A stretch of 29,864 nucleotides of DNA from Gaiella sp051003695 (GTDB lineage: Bacteria > Actinomycetota > Thermoleophilia > Gaiellales > Gaiellaceae): the NCBI GenBank assembly GCA_051003695.1, contig JBPCLB010000122.1, positions 1-29,864 of the forward strand, in the 5' to 3' direction. The position numbers and the translations under genes were made by a program. The stretch's first letter is position 1, and the number at the start of each line of letters is the position of its first letter. This document shows positions 7,027 through 15,401 of the stretch, one piece after another. Below the pieces are notes generated by a model. That model was given only the letters and a program-made list of their open reading frames with translations. It was not told the DNA's origin and searched no databases.

Positions 7027-7162
7027 GGGTCGGGATGGTACTTGCGATACCGGATGCGAGGGGTCGAGACACGAGGAACGGAACTCCCGAGGGGCGCGAG
7101 ACGCTGGGTCGTCGGTTCGTGTTCTCGGGACGCCACTCGGCCGCGAAGCGGGATCCCTTGCG

Positions 7163-7192
7163 GCGTGTGTGCCGCGGCGGCGGCATACACGC
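7163..7192 (-). terminator. Strong hairpin after coaD
   Basis: GCGTGTGTGCCGC (7163-7175) and GCGGCATACACGC (7180-7192) pair at 12 of 13 positions around a 4-base loop. It lies 18 bases beyond the coaD stop in the minus direction, within a 184-bp gap that contains no gene. No T-tract follows. It probably ends or attenuates the recG-rsmD-coaD transcript before sepIVA. Confidence 0.5.
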
Positions 7193-7210
7193 TCGCAGGC
7201 AAGCACAGCT

Positions 7211-7726
7211 TTACTCGGCAGGACTCAACGGAGCGCCGGGCCGACCCTTCGGAAAGAGCTCGGCGAAGCGCCTGGCGACGGCCTCGGGCACGAGCCCATC
7301 GACCTTCCCGCCGAACGAGGCGATCTCCTTGACGCCGCTCGAGGAGATGAACGAGTACTCGGGGCTGGACATCACGTACATCGTCTCGATCTCGGGGGCC
7401 AGCAGGTGGTTGAGCCGGTTCATCTGGAACTCCCACTCGAAATCGGCGATCACGCGGAGACCTTTGACCATCGTCTTCGCGTCGTGCCTGCGCGCGAAGT
7501 CGACGACGAGCTCGGCAAAGACGTCGACGACGACGTTGTCGATCGCGCCAAGTGCCTCCTCCAGGAATGAGACCCGTTCGTCGACCGTGAACAGCGTCTG
7601 CTTGTGCTGCGGGTCGCGCACGACTCCGACGACGACTGAATCGAAGATGGCCGCTGCACGGCGAATCACGTCGACGTGCCCGAACGTGACGGGGTCGAAG
7701 GTTCCGGGGTTGATCGCCGAGGTCAT
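7211..7726 (-). CDS. coaD: Phosphopantetheine adenylyltransferase
   Basis: A 171-residue nucleotidyltransferase that makes dephospho-CoA from 4'-phosphopantetheine and ATP, the fourth step of CoA synthesis in the cytoplasm. The N-terminal NPGTFDPVTFGHVDVIRRAA carries the (T/H)xGH nucleotide-binding motif. KGLRVIADFEWEFQMNRLN and FISSSGVKEIASFGG (the ISSS segment) are equally typical, and the length is close to the family norm of about 160. ATG at 7726 overlaps the rsmD stop by four bases (ATGA), so translation is probably coupled. The rsmD-coaD pair is conserved in many bacteria. Confidence 0.97.
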   Translation of the reverse strand: MTSAINPGTFDPVTFGHVDVIRRAAAIFDSVVVGVVRDPQHKQTLFTVDERVSFLEEALGAIDNVVVDVFAELVVDFARRHDAKTMVKGLRVIADFEWEFQMNRLNHLLAPEIETMYVMSSPEYSFISSSGVKEIASFGGKVDGLVPEAVARRFAELFPKGRPGAPLSPAE

Positions 7727-8262
7727 GGTGTGTGGCGGAAGACGGTCAGACGTGCGGAACCGTACCGCCGCGTCTTGACGAGCTCGAAAGGTAGCCGGGG
7801 CTCGACTCGGGCGGCCGTCTCGACGACGAGCAAGCCGGAGGTCGCCAGTACCGCCGGCAGCACCGTTGCGAGCCTCGGCTCGAGCTCCGCCCATTGCTCG
7901 TAGGGTGGATCGGCGAGGATCAGGTCGTACGTCCTACCTGCCGCCGCCTCGTCGCGCAGAACGTGTTGCGCATCACGTCGCTGCACCTGAGCGCCTGTGA
8001 GACCGAGCTGCTCGAGGTTCCGCTGGATCACCCGGCAGGCCAGGCCGTCGAGCTCGACGAACACACACCGCGCCGCACCGCGCGAAAGGGCCTCGAGACC
8101 GAGTGCCCCGGAACCGGCGTAGAGATCCAGCGCCTCGGCGCCCTCCAGAGGGCCGACGATCGAGAACAGCGCCTCACGGACGCGATCGCTCGTCGGCCGG
8201 GTGTGCTCACCGATCGGGGCGGCAATCCGACGCCCCCGGTGGGTTCCCGCCACGATTCGCAC
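7723..8262 (-). CDS. rsmD: 16S rRNA (guanine-966-N2)-methyltransferase
   Basis: A 179-residue SAM-dependent enzyme that methylates G966 of 16S rRNA on the small subunit. MRIVAGTHRGRRIAAP is the family start, here from a GTG at 8262. The SAM-binding loop is LDLYAGSGALGLEALSRGA, and the catalytic motif is ILADPPYEQW (DPPY). TRPTSDRVREALFSI is the family's RNA-side signature. It ends in an ATGA overlap with coaD and begins 42 bp after the recG stop. Confidence 0.96.
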   Translation of the reverse strand: MRIVAGTHRGRRIAAPIGEHTRPTSDRVREALFSIVGPLEGAEALDLYAGSGALGLEALSRGAARCVFVELDGLACRVIQRNLEQLGLTGAQVQRRDAQHVLRDEAAAGRTYDLILADPPYEQWAELEPRLATVLPAVLATSGLLVVETAARVEPRLPFELVKTRRYGSARLTVFRHTP

Positions 8263-8304
8263 GCCATAGCAGCGTACGCCGAGCGTCAGACTGCCGGTCG
8301 AGCT

Positions 8305-10326
8305 TCAGGAGGCGCCGACGTGCTCGGCCTCACCAAGCAGCCGATCGACGGCATCCGAGAGCAACCCTTCGTCCCCGATCGTCCGCGCCACTTCGCGAGC
8401 GAGCTCGAGCAGGTCGCGATCCGGTCGCAGGCGGGCGAAGCGGAGATCGGTGAGCCCCGACTGCCGGGCGCCGGCGAGCTGCCCCTCACCGCGGATCTCG
8501 AGATCGCGCTCGGCGAGCTCGAAGCCGTCTGTCGTCGCGACCATCGCCTCCAGCCGCTCGACCGCGGTCTCCGAGAGCTCTTCCCGCGGGCGGGAGACGA
8601 GCAGACAATACGACTGCTCGCTGCCACGCCCCACCCGGCCGCGAAGCTGATGGAGCTGCGCGAGGCCGAACCGATCTGCTTCCTGCACGATCATGATCGA
8701 CGCGTTGGGGACGTCGACCCCGACCTCGATCACCGTCGTCGCCACGAGCACGTCGAGCTCACCCGCCGAGAACGCACTCATCATGGCTCGCCGCGCGTGC
8801 GTCTTCAGCCGGCCGTGGACGCAGCCGACGCGGTACCCGACGAGCTCGACCCGGCGCAGCCGTTCGGCCTCGTCCTCGGCGGCACGCGCAAGCGTCGACT
8901 CGGAGCCCTCCACGAGCGGGCAGACGACGTACGCCTGCCGGTTGCGATCCAGGTGCCGGCGAAGTCGAGTGTACGCCTCCGAGCTTCGCTCCTCGGTCAC
9001 CCAGGCCGTCATGATCGGCTTTCGACTCGCCGGTGGAGCGGTGATCTCGGACACGGCGAGATCTCCGTAGACCGTGAGTGCCAGTGTCCGGGGAATCGGC
9101 GTGGCGGTCATGTGCAGGACGTGTGGGCTCCGCGCCTCCGCAAGCGCGGCTCGCTGCTCGACACCGAAACGGTGCTGCTCGTCGACGACCGCCACCGCAA
9201 GATCGGCAAAGACGACGTCGTCCTGGATCAGCGCATGGGTTCCGACGGCGATCCCGACGTCGCCCGAGGTCACGAGCTGCCTGACGGTGGCGCGCTCCTT
9301 CGCCGAGAGCGAGCTCGTGAGCAGCGCGACACGAACGCCGAGCTCGGCGCAAAGACCGTCGATCGTGAGGAGGTGCTGCTCGGCCAGGGTTTCGGTCGGT
9401 GCCATCAACGCGCCCTGCCTCCCGCACTCGACCGCACGCAGCAGGGTGTGGAGCGCCACCGCGGTCTTGCCCGACCCGACATCTCCCTGGAGCAGTCGCT
9501 GCATGGGCGTCGTCCGAGCGAGATCCAGGTCGATCTCCGCGATTGCCTGCTCCTGGCCTGCGGTCAGCTCGAACGGCAGCGCGGCGCGGTACCGGCGAAC
9601 GAGCTCTCCGGCCGGCGGGAGCGCGGCGGCGACGAGCGAATCGCGTTCCGCGGCACGCCGGAGCAGCGCGAGCTGAAGCGTGAGTAGCTCGTCGAACGCA
9701 AGCCGTCGCCGGCCGTGCTCGGCCTCCTTCTCGCTCCGCGGCCGATGCAGGGCGACGAGCGCGTCCGCGCGCAGCGGAAACGCCTCGGCCGTGCGCAACG
9801 CGGCTGGGAGCGGCTCGCCCCCCGCACGAACGTGCGGCAGCGTGCTCTCGACGATGGCTCGCAGCTGGCGTTGGGCGAGGTCACCCGTCGCCGGGTAGAC
9901 CGGCGCGAAGTCAGCGGTCTCGGCGGACTGGTCGACGTCGTACGACTCGACCTGAAAGCCGTAGCGGTTGGGCTTTCCGCGCAGCAGCAGCCGGGTTCCG
10001 GGTACGAGACGCGCCTCGAGCCACGGCTGGTTGAACCACGTAGCGCGGATCTCGCCGGTCGGATCGGCGACGTGCGCTGTGAGGATGTGGAGACGGCCGC
10101 GTCTGCGCGCCGAGGCTCGGCGCACGACGACGTCGAGCACCGCTTCGTCGTCTCCGACGAGCGAGCCGATCGTCCTCCGGGCAGCCGCGGACTCGTAGCG
10201 CCGCGGCCGGTGCGACAGCACGTCGCCGACCGTGACAAGGCCCACTCGCAGCAGCTTGCGCCGTACGGCCGGCCCCACTCCGGGAAGACTGTCGACCGGA
10301 GCGTCGAGGAGGGCTGGACACGGCAT
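8305..10326 (-). CDS. recG: ATP-dependent DNA helicase RecG
   Basis: A 673-residue superfamily 2 helicase that reverses stalled forks and processes recombination intermediates. It opens with a wedge/OB domain (DSLPGVGPAVRRKL, then an AHVADPTGEIRATWFNQPW stretch). The helicase core has Walker A LLQGDVGSGKTAVAL, the DEQH box AVVDEQHRFGVEQR, MTATPIPRTL, and motif VI HQLRGRVGRGSEQSYC. ATG at 10326 is preferred; the frame stays open to a GTG at 10401, which would add 25 low-complexity residues. In many bacteria recG follows the fakA-like gene directly, but here a P450, degV and a receiver gene lie between them. Confidence 0.96.
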   Translation of the reverse strand: MPCPALLDAPVDSLPGVGPAVRRKLLRVGLVTVGDVLSHRPRRYESAAARRTIGSLVGDDEAVLDVVVRRASARRRGRLHILTAHVADPTGEIRATWFNQPWLEARLVPGTRLLLRGKPNRYGFQVESYDVDQSAETADFAPVYPATGDLAQRQLRAIVESTLPHVRAGGEPLPAALRTAEAFPLRADALVALHRPRSEKEAEHGRRRLAFDELLTLQLALLRRAAERDSLVAAALPPAGELVRRYRAALPFELTAGQEQAIAEIDLDLARTTPMQRLLQGDVGSGKTAVALHTLLRAVECGRQGALMAPTETLAEQHLLTIDGLCAELGVRVALLTSSLSAKERATVRQLVTSGDVGIAVGTHALIQDDVVFADLAVAVVDEQHRFGVEQRAALAEARSPHVLHMTATPIPRTLALTVYGDLAVSEITAPPASRKPIMTAWVTEERSSEAYTRLRRHLDRNRQAYVVCPLVEGSESTLARAAEDEAERLRRVELVGYRVGCVHGRLKTHARRAMMSAFSAGELDVLVATTVIEVGVDVPNASIMIVQEADRFGLAQLHQLRGRVGRGSEQSYCLLVSRPREELSETAVERLEAMVATTDGFELAERDLEIRGEGQLAGARQSGLTDLRFARLRPDRDLLELAREVARTIGDEGLLSDAVDRLLGEAEHVGAS

Positions 10327-10506
10327 CGAGCGCACGAGGGGCCAGCTGTCCGGCGGCTCCTCGCCCGCGAAACCCGCCGTCGCCGCTGCACGAGGCACCA
10401 CGAACGAGTCTACGAGCTGGCACGGCCGAGAGCCCCAAGCGTTGTCGAGAATCGAGCGGATGGAGCCGTGGAGACGGAGCTCGGACGTCCGCCCGACCTC
10501 GATTCC

Positions 10507-10540
10507 CGTTGCTCAGAAGAGGATTCGTTGCTCAGAAGAG
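10507..10540. repeat. Direct repeat at the 3' end of the P450 gene
   Basis: CGTTGCTCAGAAGAG occurs at 10507-10521 and again at 10526-10540, with GATTC before each copy. The second copy contains the P450 stop codon and its last codons; the first lies just beyond the gene. This looks like a small tandem duplication of the gene's end. Confidence 0.75.
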
Positions 10541-11707
10541 AACGTGCACCTCGTCGGGCTTGCGAAATACCAGCCCTCGGAAGCGCGACGGTCGAGCAGG
10601 ATCGAGACGCAGGTGGGAGAATCGCGCGAGCGCAGCGGCGAGCGCACACCGTGCTTCGACCCTGGCGAGATGCATCCCGAGACAGACGTGCGGCCCGTGC
10701 GCGAACGCCACGTGGAGCCCGACGTTGTCGCGGGTCGGATCGAATCGGTCGGGATCGGGAAAGACGGTCGGGTCGCGGTTTGCACCGGCGAGCGACACGG
10801 TGACCATGTCGCCGCGACACACCGCGACGTCTCCGAGCATCGTGTCCCGTGTCGCATAGCGATCCACCACCGCCGCGGCGGGCTCGAGCCTGAGGGATTC
10901 CTCGACGACTCCGTTGAGCAGGCCTCCGTCGGCCCGCACGGTGGCGAGCTGCTCGGACGACGAGAGCAGGTGGACGAATGCGTTGACGATCATCGCCTCG
11001 GTCGTCTCGATCCCTCCGAAGAGCAGCACCCCCGCGTTCGAGGCGACTTCGGCACGGGTCAACCCGACCGTGTCGCTCCCCGCCTCGGCCACCAGCGACG
11101 ACTCGTGGTGCATCGCCGCCTCGACCGCGTCGCGCAGCTCCGCGAACGCCCTGGTACCCGCTCCGGCGACCGGTTTGCCGGCTGTGATCGCGGTCACGTC
11201 CGCCACGATCGCGGCGTACCAGCCGAGCGCGGTTCGAGCGTCGGTGTCGCCGAGCCCGAGCGCATGCACCATCGTCGCGACCGACAGTGGTCCAGCCAGG
11301 TCACGACGCAGCTCAGCGCGCCCGACCGGCTCCACGAGGTCGAGCAGACGTTCGAGCTCCAGCTCGACCAGCTCCGTGAACCGGCTTCGCACCTCTGCGA
11401 GCCGAAACGCCTTTGCGAACGGATCGCGATGGGCGCGGTGGGCGATGCCGTCGAGCGAGAGCATGCTCGGCCCGACGACGCGGGCGGTCGAGAACCGCGG
11501 GTCGTCCACGGTGTACGTCGCCTCGTCTCGCATCACCTCGAGCGCGAGGTCGCGGCGGGTCACGAGCCACCCGTCGAGAGCGGTGATCCACGACACCGGC
11601 TCCGCCGACCTGAGGCGCGCAAGGGTCGGGTGCGGATCGCGTTCGAGCTCCTCGAGGGTCACGGCTGCACCGAGCGGAAAACGGGTCGCGCGCTCTGCGG
11701 GCGTCAC
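10532..11707 (-). CDS. Cytochrome P450
   Basis: A 391-residue soluble bacterial P450, a haem monooxygenase that needs separate redox partners, none of which is in the window. The I-helix reads NAGVLLFGGIETTEAM (oxygen-activating GGxET-T), the ExxR motif is in VVEESLRLEP, and the haem loop is FAHGPHVCLGMHLAR with the thiolate ligand at C342. The start is GTG at 11707 (MTPAERATRFPLGAAV). Substrate cannot be told. It lies between recG and degV, where conserved gene orders have no P450, with a REP-like palindrome upstream and a direct repeat at its 3' end, so it may be an acquired gene. Confidence 0.93.
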   Translation of the reverse strand: MTPAERATRFPLGAAVTLEELERDPHPTLARLRSAEPVSWITALDGWLVTRRDLALEVMRDEATYTVDDPRFSTARVVGPSMLSLDGIAHRAHRDPFAKAFRLAEVRSRFTELVELELERLLDLVEPVGRAELRRDLAGPLSVATMVHALGLGDTDARTALGWYAAIVADVTAITAGKPVAGAGTRAFAELRDAVEAAMHHESSLVAEAGSDTVGLTRAEVASNAGVLLFGGIETTEAMIVNAFVHLLSSSEQLATVRADGGLLNGVVEESLRLEPAAAVVDRYATRDTMLGDVAVCRGDMVTVSLAGANRDPTVFPDPDRFDPTRDNVGLHVAFAHGPHVCLGMHLARVEARCALAAALARFSHLRLDPARPSRFRGLVFRKPDEVHVLF

Positions 11708-11743
11708 GACCCGAGTCTACGAAGACGACGGATGGCGAATCGC

Positions 11744-11769
11744 GGGGTCAGACCCGAGGGTCTGACCCC
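11744..11769. repeat. REP-like palindrome, copy 3
   Basis: GGGGTCAGACCC (11744-11755) and GGGTCTGACCCC (11758-11769) are perfect inverted repeats. The element sits in the 72-bp gap between the degV stop and the P450 start. It is the most symmetrical of the four related copies. Confidence 0.6.
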
Positions 11770-11779
11770 ATCGGACGAC

Positions 11780-12646
11780 TCAACGATCCTGAAACCAGAA
11801 GAAGCCGACGGCGCCCGGCCCCGTGTGGGTGCCGACGACGGCGCCGAGCGTCTCGACGAGCCCGATCTCCGCCCGCGGGCGAATGCTTTTGACGAGGTCG
11901 GTCAGCTCCGCGATCCAGTCGGGTGCGTTCGCGTGCGCGATCGCGACGCGCAATCCCTCTTGATCAGAGGTGTGCTCCGCAAACACGCGCCGAAACTCGG
12001 CGAGCGCTTTCTGGCGGCCGCGCACCCGGCCGATTGGAACGATCGCCCCGTCGGCGACCGACAGGATCGGCTTGACGTTCAGGAGCGCCCCCGCGAGCGC
12101 CTGCGCCTTGCCGATGCGTCCGCCCTTCTGCAGGTACTCGAGTGTCGCGACGGTGAACACGACCCGGTTCTCCCGCCTGAAGCGCTCGATCAGCCTCTCG
12201 ATCTCGTCGTCGGTCGTGCCATGCTCGAGCCGCCTGTCGATCGCCTCGGCCAGCATCGCGCAGGCGAGCGAGGCAGTCTCGCTGTCGACGACCCGGACGA
12301 CGTCGCCGCCGAGCGATTCTGCCGCCTGCTCGGCTGCGCCGAAGGTGCCCGACAGCTTCGCAGACAGGTGAATCGACCAGATCCGACGATAGCCGTGGGC
12401 GACGAGCTCCTCGTAGACGGCGAGGAAGTCCCCGGCGGTCGGCTGCGACGTCGTCGGGAGCGCCGTCGCCGCAGCGAGCCGCGAATAGAACTCGTCGGGC
12501 CGGATGTCGACGTGGTCGCGGAACGACTCCCCGCCGAAGATGACGTAGAGCGGAACGATCCGCATGTTCGAGTGGCGTTCGCGCGCGTCGAAGAAATCCG
12601 ACGTCGAATCGAGCACGATCGCAGTTGTCTCGCGCGTCAGCTCCAT
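11780..12646 (-). CDS. degV: DegV family fatty acid-binding protein (FakB type)
   Basis: A 288-residue DegV protein. Members bind one fatty acid and, as FakB, present it to the kinase FakA for phosphorylation. Family features are IVLDSTSDF at the start, LPTTSQPTAGDFLAVYEEL, the SAKLSGTFGAA loop, EYLQKGGRIGKAQAL, and THTGPGAVGFFW at the end; the conserved Thr/Ser in LPTTSQP and the late His in GTHTGPG contact the carboxylate in known structures. ATG at 12646 is clear. The DAK2-domain FakA candidate is encoded 0.6 kb upstream on the same strand, separated only by a receiver protein, which supports a FakAB pair. The 167-bp gap upstream (12647-12813) shows no gene. Confidence 0.9.
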   Translation of the reverse strand: MELTRETTAIVLDSTSDFFDARERHSNMRIVPLYVIFGGESFRDHVDIRPDEFYSRLAAATALPTTSQPTAGDFLAVYEELVAHGYRRIWSIHLSAKLSGTFGAAEQAAESLGGDVVRVVDSETASLACAMLAEAIDRRLEHGTTDDEIERLIERFRRENRVVFTVATLEYLQKGGRIGKAQALAGALLNVKPILSVADGAIVPIGRVRGRQKALAEFRRVFAEHTSDQEGLRVAIAHANAPDWIAELTDLVKSIRPRAEIGLVETLGAVVGTHTGPGAVGFFWFQDR

Positions 12647-12813
12647 CCGGCCGGGACCCTAGATGGTTGAGCGGCTCTTCGCGTGTGGGTGGGGCGGCCG
12701 ACACCAAGCAGCGTGCAGTGATCGCCCGCCGCGCGCACCCGAAGATATTTGTCGCGGGCGAGCGGTGCGATGCGCCGTGCATCGGCCGCCAGCCACGTGT
12801 GCGTATGGGTCAC

Positions 12814-13203
12814 TCAGCGATCGTTGCCTACGACGAGCACCGCGGCGCGCACGAGGGCGACCAGAGCGTCGATCGGCTCGCCTTTCTCGACGATTGCGTG
12901 GGCCCCTGCTTCGAGCAGAGCTGCCCTCTCGTGGGCGGCCACTTCGGCCGTGAGGCAGACCAGCGCAACCGTTGGGGCGGAGGCCCGAACGGCCTTCGCC
13001 GTGTCGACCCCGCTCATGTCCGGCAGCCGCAGGTCGATCATCATCACGTCGGGTGTCTGCGCGGCGAGACACTCGAGCGCCTCTGCAGCGGTGCCGACGG
13101 CCGCGACCACCTCGAGACCGTCCCGCATCCCGAGCAGCAGCTCGAGCGACGAGCGGTACACCTCGTTGTCCTCGACGAGCGCGATCCGGATTGGTGTCCT
13201 CAC
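12814..13203 (-). CDS. Receiver-only response regulator
   Basis: A 129-residue CheY-like protein consisting of one receiver domain and no output domain. All phosphorylation residues are present: acidic pair E11-D12 (ALVEDNEVYR), phosphoacceptor D57 (DVMMIDLRLPDMSG), T85 (VCLTAE) and K107 (IVEKGEP). GTG at 13203 is chosen because it begins the first beta strand; the longer frame upstream runs into fakA. The receiver resembles the NarL/LuxR class, but the DNA-binding HTH is absent and the stop follows soon after helix 5. It begins 11 bp after the fakA stop and precedes degV. No histidine kinase is encoded nearby, so its partner is unknown. Confidence 0.88.
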   Translation of the reverse strand: MRTPIRIALVEDNEVYRSSLELLLGMRDGLEVVAAVGTAAEALECLAAQTPDVMMIDLRLPDMSGVDTAKAVRASAPTVALVCLTAEVAAHERAALLEAGAHAIVEKGEPIDALVALVRAAVLVVGNDR

Positions 13204-13214
13204 CGAGGGCGTGT

Positions 13215-14816
13215 CTACTCCGCCGCGAGCAGCAGGGGATAATGAGGCTGTCCACCCTCGTGCACCTCGATCGTGAGCTCCGGATACTGCTCGTCGATCC
13301 ACGCTCGGAGGGTGACGAGGTCCGGCTCGTCGGCGCCGGTGAGGAGCGTCAGTATCTCGCCGCCGCCGTTCAGCAGCCTGTCGACGACCGTCTCGGCGAC
13401 CGTGTCGAAGTCGTCGCCTGCCGCGACGGCCGACCCGTCGACAAGCCCGAGCCAGGTTCCTTTCCGCACGTCGATTCCGTCGAGCGCGACATCGCGGGAG
13501 GCGATCGTCAGCTCTCCCGTCGTCACTGCCTCGAGTGCCTCACGCATCGCGGCCTCGTTCTCTGCTGCGGTGCGAGTGGCGAGGTACGGAACGATCGCCG
13601 CGAGCCCTGCCTGCACCGAGGTCGTCGGCACGACCCGTACCGGCTTCGACGCGAGTCCGACGGCTTGCTCGGCGCTGAGCACGACATTCGAGTTGTTCGG
13701 GAGAACGATCACCTCATTCGCCGCGACAGCCTCGATCGCGGCGACGATGTCGGCCGTGGAGGGATTCATCGTCTGCCCGCCCGCGATCACGCGCGTTGCG
13801 CCCTGGCTCTCGAACAGCCGTCGATTGCCGTCTCCCGGCGCGACGACGACGAGTCCCGTCTCGAGCGGCGGTTGCTCGTCGCCGGACTCTGCGATCCGCC
13901 CGAGGCGCGCCTCACGCTCGACCGTCTGGCGGTGCATGTCGGCGATCTCGATGCCTTCGATCACGCCACGACGGGTCGCCAACGAAAGCGCCGCCCCGGG
14001 GTCGTCGGTGTGGACGTGGATCTTGAGGGCGGTCGGATCGCCGACGACGAGCAGCGAGTCTCCGAGTTGCGCGAGCTCCGCCTCGAGCGCTTCCGCGTCC
14101 AGCGTCTCGCCCTCGACGACGAACACCGTGCAGTAGCGAAACTCGGAAAGCTCGTGGTGCATGGCGTCGAGGGCTTCGAGCTGCGAGGCCGGTTGCGCGA
14201 CGAACGCAACCTCCTCTCCCGCGACGGCCGACGCCAGACCCCTGACGATCTCGAGCAGCCCGGCGCCCCCGGCGTCGACGACCCCGGCTTCGCGTAATAC
14301 GGGCAGGAGCTCCGGCGTCCGTGCGAGCGCCGCCTCACCTCGGGCGACGACACGGCGAAGCAATTCGTCTTTGGGGAGCGACCGAACGGCGGGTAGCTCC
14401 GCTTCCTCGGCCATCTCACGGACGACGGTCAGCATCGTCCCCTCCACCGGGCGACGTACCGCGCGATAGGCAGCGTTGCTGGCCGAGCGAAACGCGGCGG
14501 AGAGCACGGCCCCGTCGATCTCCTCGTGAGCACCGAGCACCTCGGCGAAGCCACGGACGATCTGACTGAAGATGACGCCAGAGTTGCCACGAGCACCCAT
14601 CAGCGCGGCCCGCGACAGCTCCTTCGCGGCGGCCGCCGGCCCCTGTGCTTGCGACGCATCGAGTGCCTCCACAACCGCCCGAACCGTGAGGGTGAGGTTC
14701 GTACCGGTATCACCGTCCGGGACGGGATAGACGTTGAGGTCGTCGATACGCTGCCGGTTCGCCTCGAGGTTGGCGAGCGCCGCACGTGCGAATTCGCGTG
14801 CCCGCTGGACGTTCAA
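13215..14816 (-). CDS. fakA: DAK2-domain fatty acid kinase, FakA-like
   Basis: A 533-residue protein of the YloV/FakA family, which phosphorylates fatty acids held by DegV-type FakB. The N-terminal DAK2 (dihydroxyacetone-kinase L) domain has NVYPVPDGDTGTNLTLT at residues 28-44, whose aspartates hold the nucleotide metals, and LMGARGNSGVIFSQIVRGF. A middle domain (YCTVFVVEGETL, GDSLLVVGDPTALKIHVHTD) and a C-terminal DegV-like domain (NPSTADIVAAIEAV, VLPNNSNVVLSAEQA) follow in the usual order. The start is TTG at 14816, overlapping the Asp23-family stop as TTGA, which implies coupled translation. The rpmB-asp23-fakA trio is conserved in Firmicutes and Actinobacteria. Confidence 0.92.
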   Translation of the reverse strand: MNVQRAREFARAALANLEANRQRIDDLNVYPVPDGDTGTNLTLTVRAVVEALDASQAQGPAAAAKELSRAALMGARGNSGVIFSQIVRGFAEVLGAHEEIDGAVLSAAFRSASNAAYRAVRRPVEGTMLTVVREMAEEAELPAVRSLPKDELLRRVVARGEAALARTPELLPVLREAGVVDAGGAGLLEIVRGLASAVAGEEVAFVAQPASQLEALDAMHHELSEFRYCTVFVVEGETLDAEALEAELAQLGDSLLVVGDPTALKIHVHTDDPGAALSLATRRGVIEGIEIADMHRQTVEREARLGRIAESGDEQPPLETGLVVVAPGDGNRRLFESQGATRVIAGGQTMNPSTADIVAAIEAVAANEVIVLPNNSNVVLSAEQAVGLASKPVRVVPTTSVQAGLAAIVPYLATRTAAENEAAMREALEAVTTGELTIASRDVALDGIDVRKGTWLGLVDGSAVAAGDDFDTVAETVVDRLLNGGGEILTLLTGADEPDLVTLRAWIDEQYPELTIEVHEGGQPHYPLLLAAE

Positions 14817-15163
14817 CGGCGCACGTCCTCGATCCTGATCTCGACAGTCGCGACGGAGAGACCGGTCATGCGCTCGACCTCGTAGGCGACACGGCTGCGC
14901 ACCGTGGCGGCCACCTCGGCGAGGTTGAGCCCGTGCTCGACGACCACCTTGAGGTCGATCTCGAGTGCGTCACCGACGGTCTTGACCGTGATCCCCTCCG
15001 TCAACTTGCCGCGACGCAGGCGGGGAAGACCTCGCCGCGGGCGCATCCCGACCACGCCGTAGCTCTCGGCTGCGAGGTGACCGACGATCTGCGCGATCGC
15101 GTCGGAGGTGACGGCGATGCGCCCGTACGGAGTCTGCCGAAGCAGGTGCGTGCCACGTTCCAC
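14813..15163 (-). CDS. Asp23/Gls24 (DUF322) family protein, YloU-like
   Basis: A 116-residue Asp23-family protein. It has the usual pattern: YGRIAVTSDAIAQIVGHLAAE at the start, a middle strand VKTVGDALEIDLKVVVEHGLN, then VAATVRSRVAYEVERMTGL and a VATVEIRIEDV end. Family members form soluble or membrane-anchored envelope-associated assemblies; YloU is always paired with YloV/FakA, but its role is unclear. The start is GTG at 15163 and the stop overlaps the TTG of fakA. It follows rpmB by 30 bp. Confidence 0.88.
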   Translation of the reverse strand: MERGTHLLRQTPYGRIAVTSDAIAQIVGHLAAESYGVVGMRPRRGLPRLRRGKLTEGITVKTVGDALEIDLKVVVEHGLNLAEVAATVRSRVAYEVERMTGLSVATVEIRIEDVRR

Positions 15164-15193
15164 GCCGCGAGCCTAGCGCGGCAGGCCCTGCCG

Positions 15194-15385
15194 TCAGACC
15201 GCTTTGACGACCTTGCCGGCCTTGAGGCAGCGGGTGCAGACGTACTCACGTGAACGCTTCCCGTCGAGCACCAGCCTGACCTTCTGCAGATTCGGGTTGA
15301 ACCGCCGCTTCGTCGCCACCATCGAATGGCTGCGACTGTTACCGACGCCCGGTTTCTTCCCGCAGATGACGCACACTCGTGACAT
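15194..15385 (-). CDS. rpmB: Ribosomal protein L28
   Basis: A 63-residue protein of the large ribosomal subunit. MSRVCVICGKKPGVGNSRSHS is followed by TKRRFNPNLQKVRLV and VCTRCLKAGKVVKAV, the standard L28 pattern. The CVIC and CTRC pairs make this the zinc-binding form, matching the zinc form of L32 encoded further along the same block. ATG at 15385 is certain. It lies 16 bp after the ribH stop, so it may share the riboflavin transcript. Confidence 0.97.
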   Translation of the reverse strand: MSRVCVICGKKPGVGNSRSHSMVATKRRFNPNLQKVRLVLDGKRSREYVCTRCLKAGKVVKAV

Positions 15386-15401
15386 CGGGCGCGGAGTGTA
15401 G

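Noticed and set aside
10232..12670. An 812-codon open frame on the plus strand opposite recG, the P450 and degV
   Set aside because: It is antisense to three well-recognised genes. Its Arg/Glu/His-rich, family-free sequence is what a high-GC antisense frame gives.
12647..12813. Possible tRNA or small RNA between degV and the receiver gene
   Set aside because: I could not fold a cloverleaf or find a T-loop sequence, and no small frame looks coding. It appears to be plain intergenic sequence.
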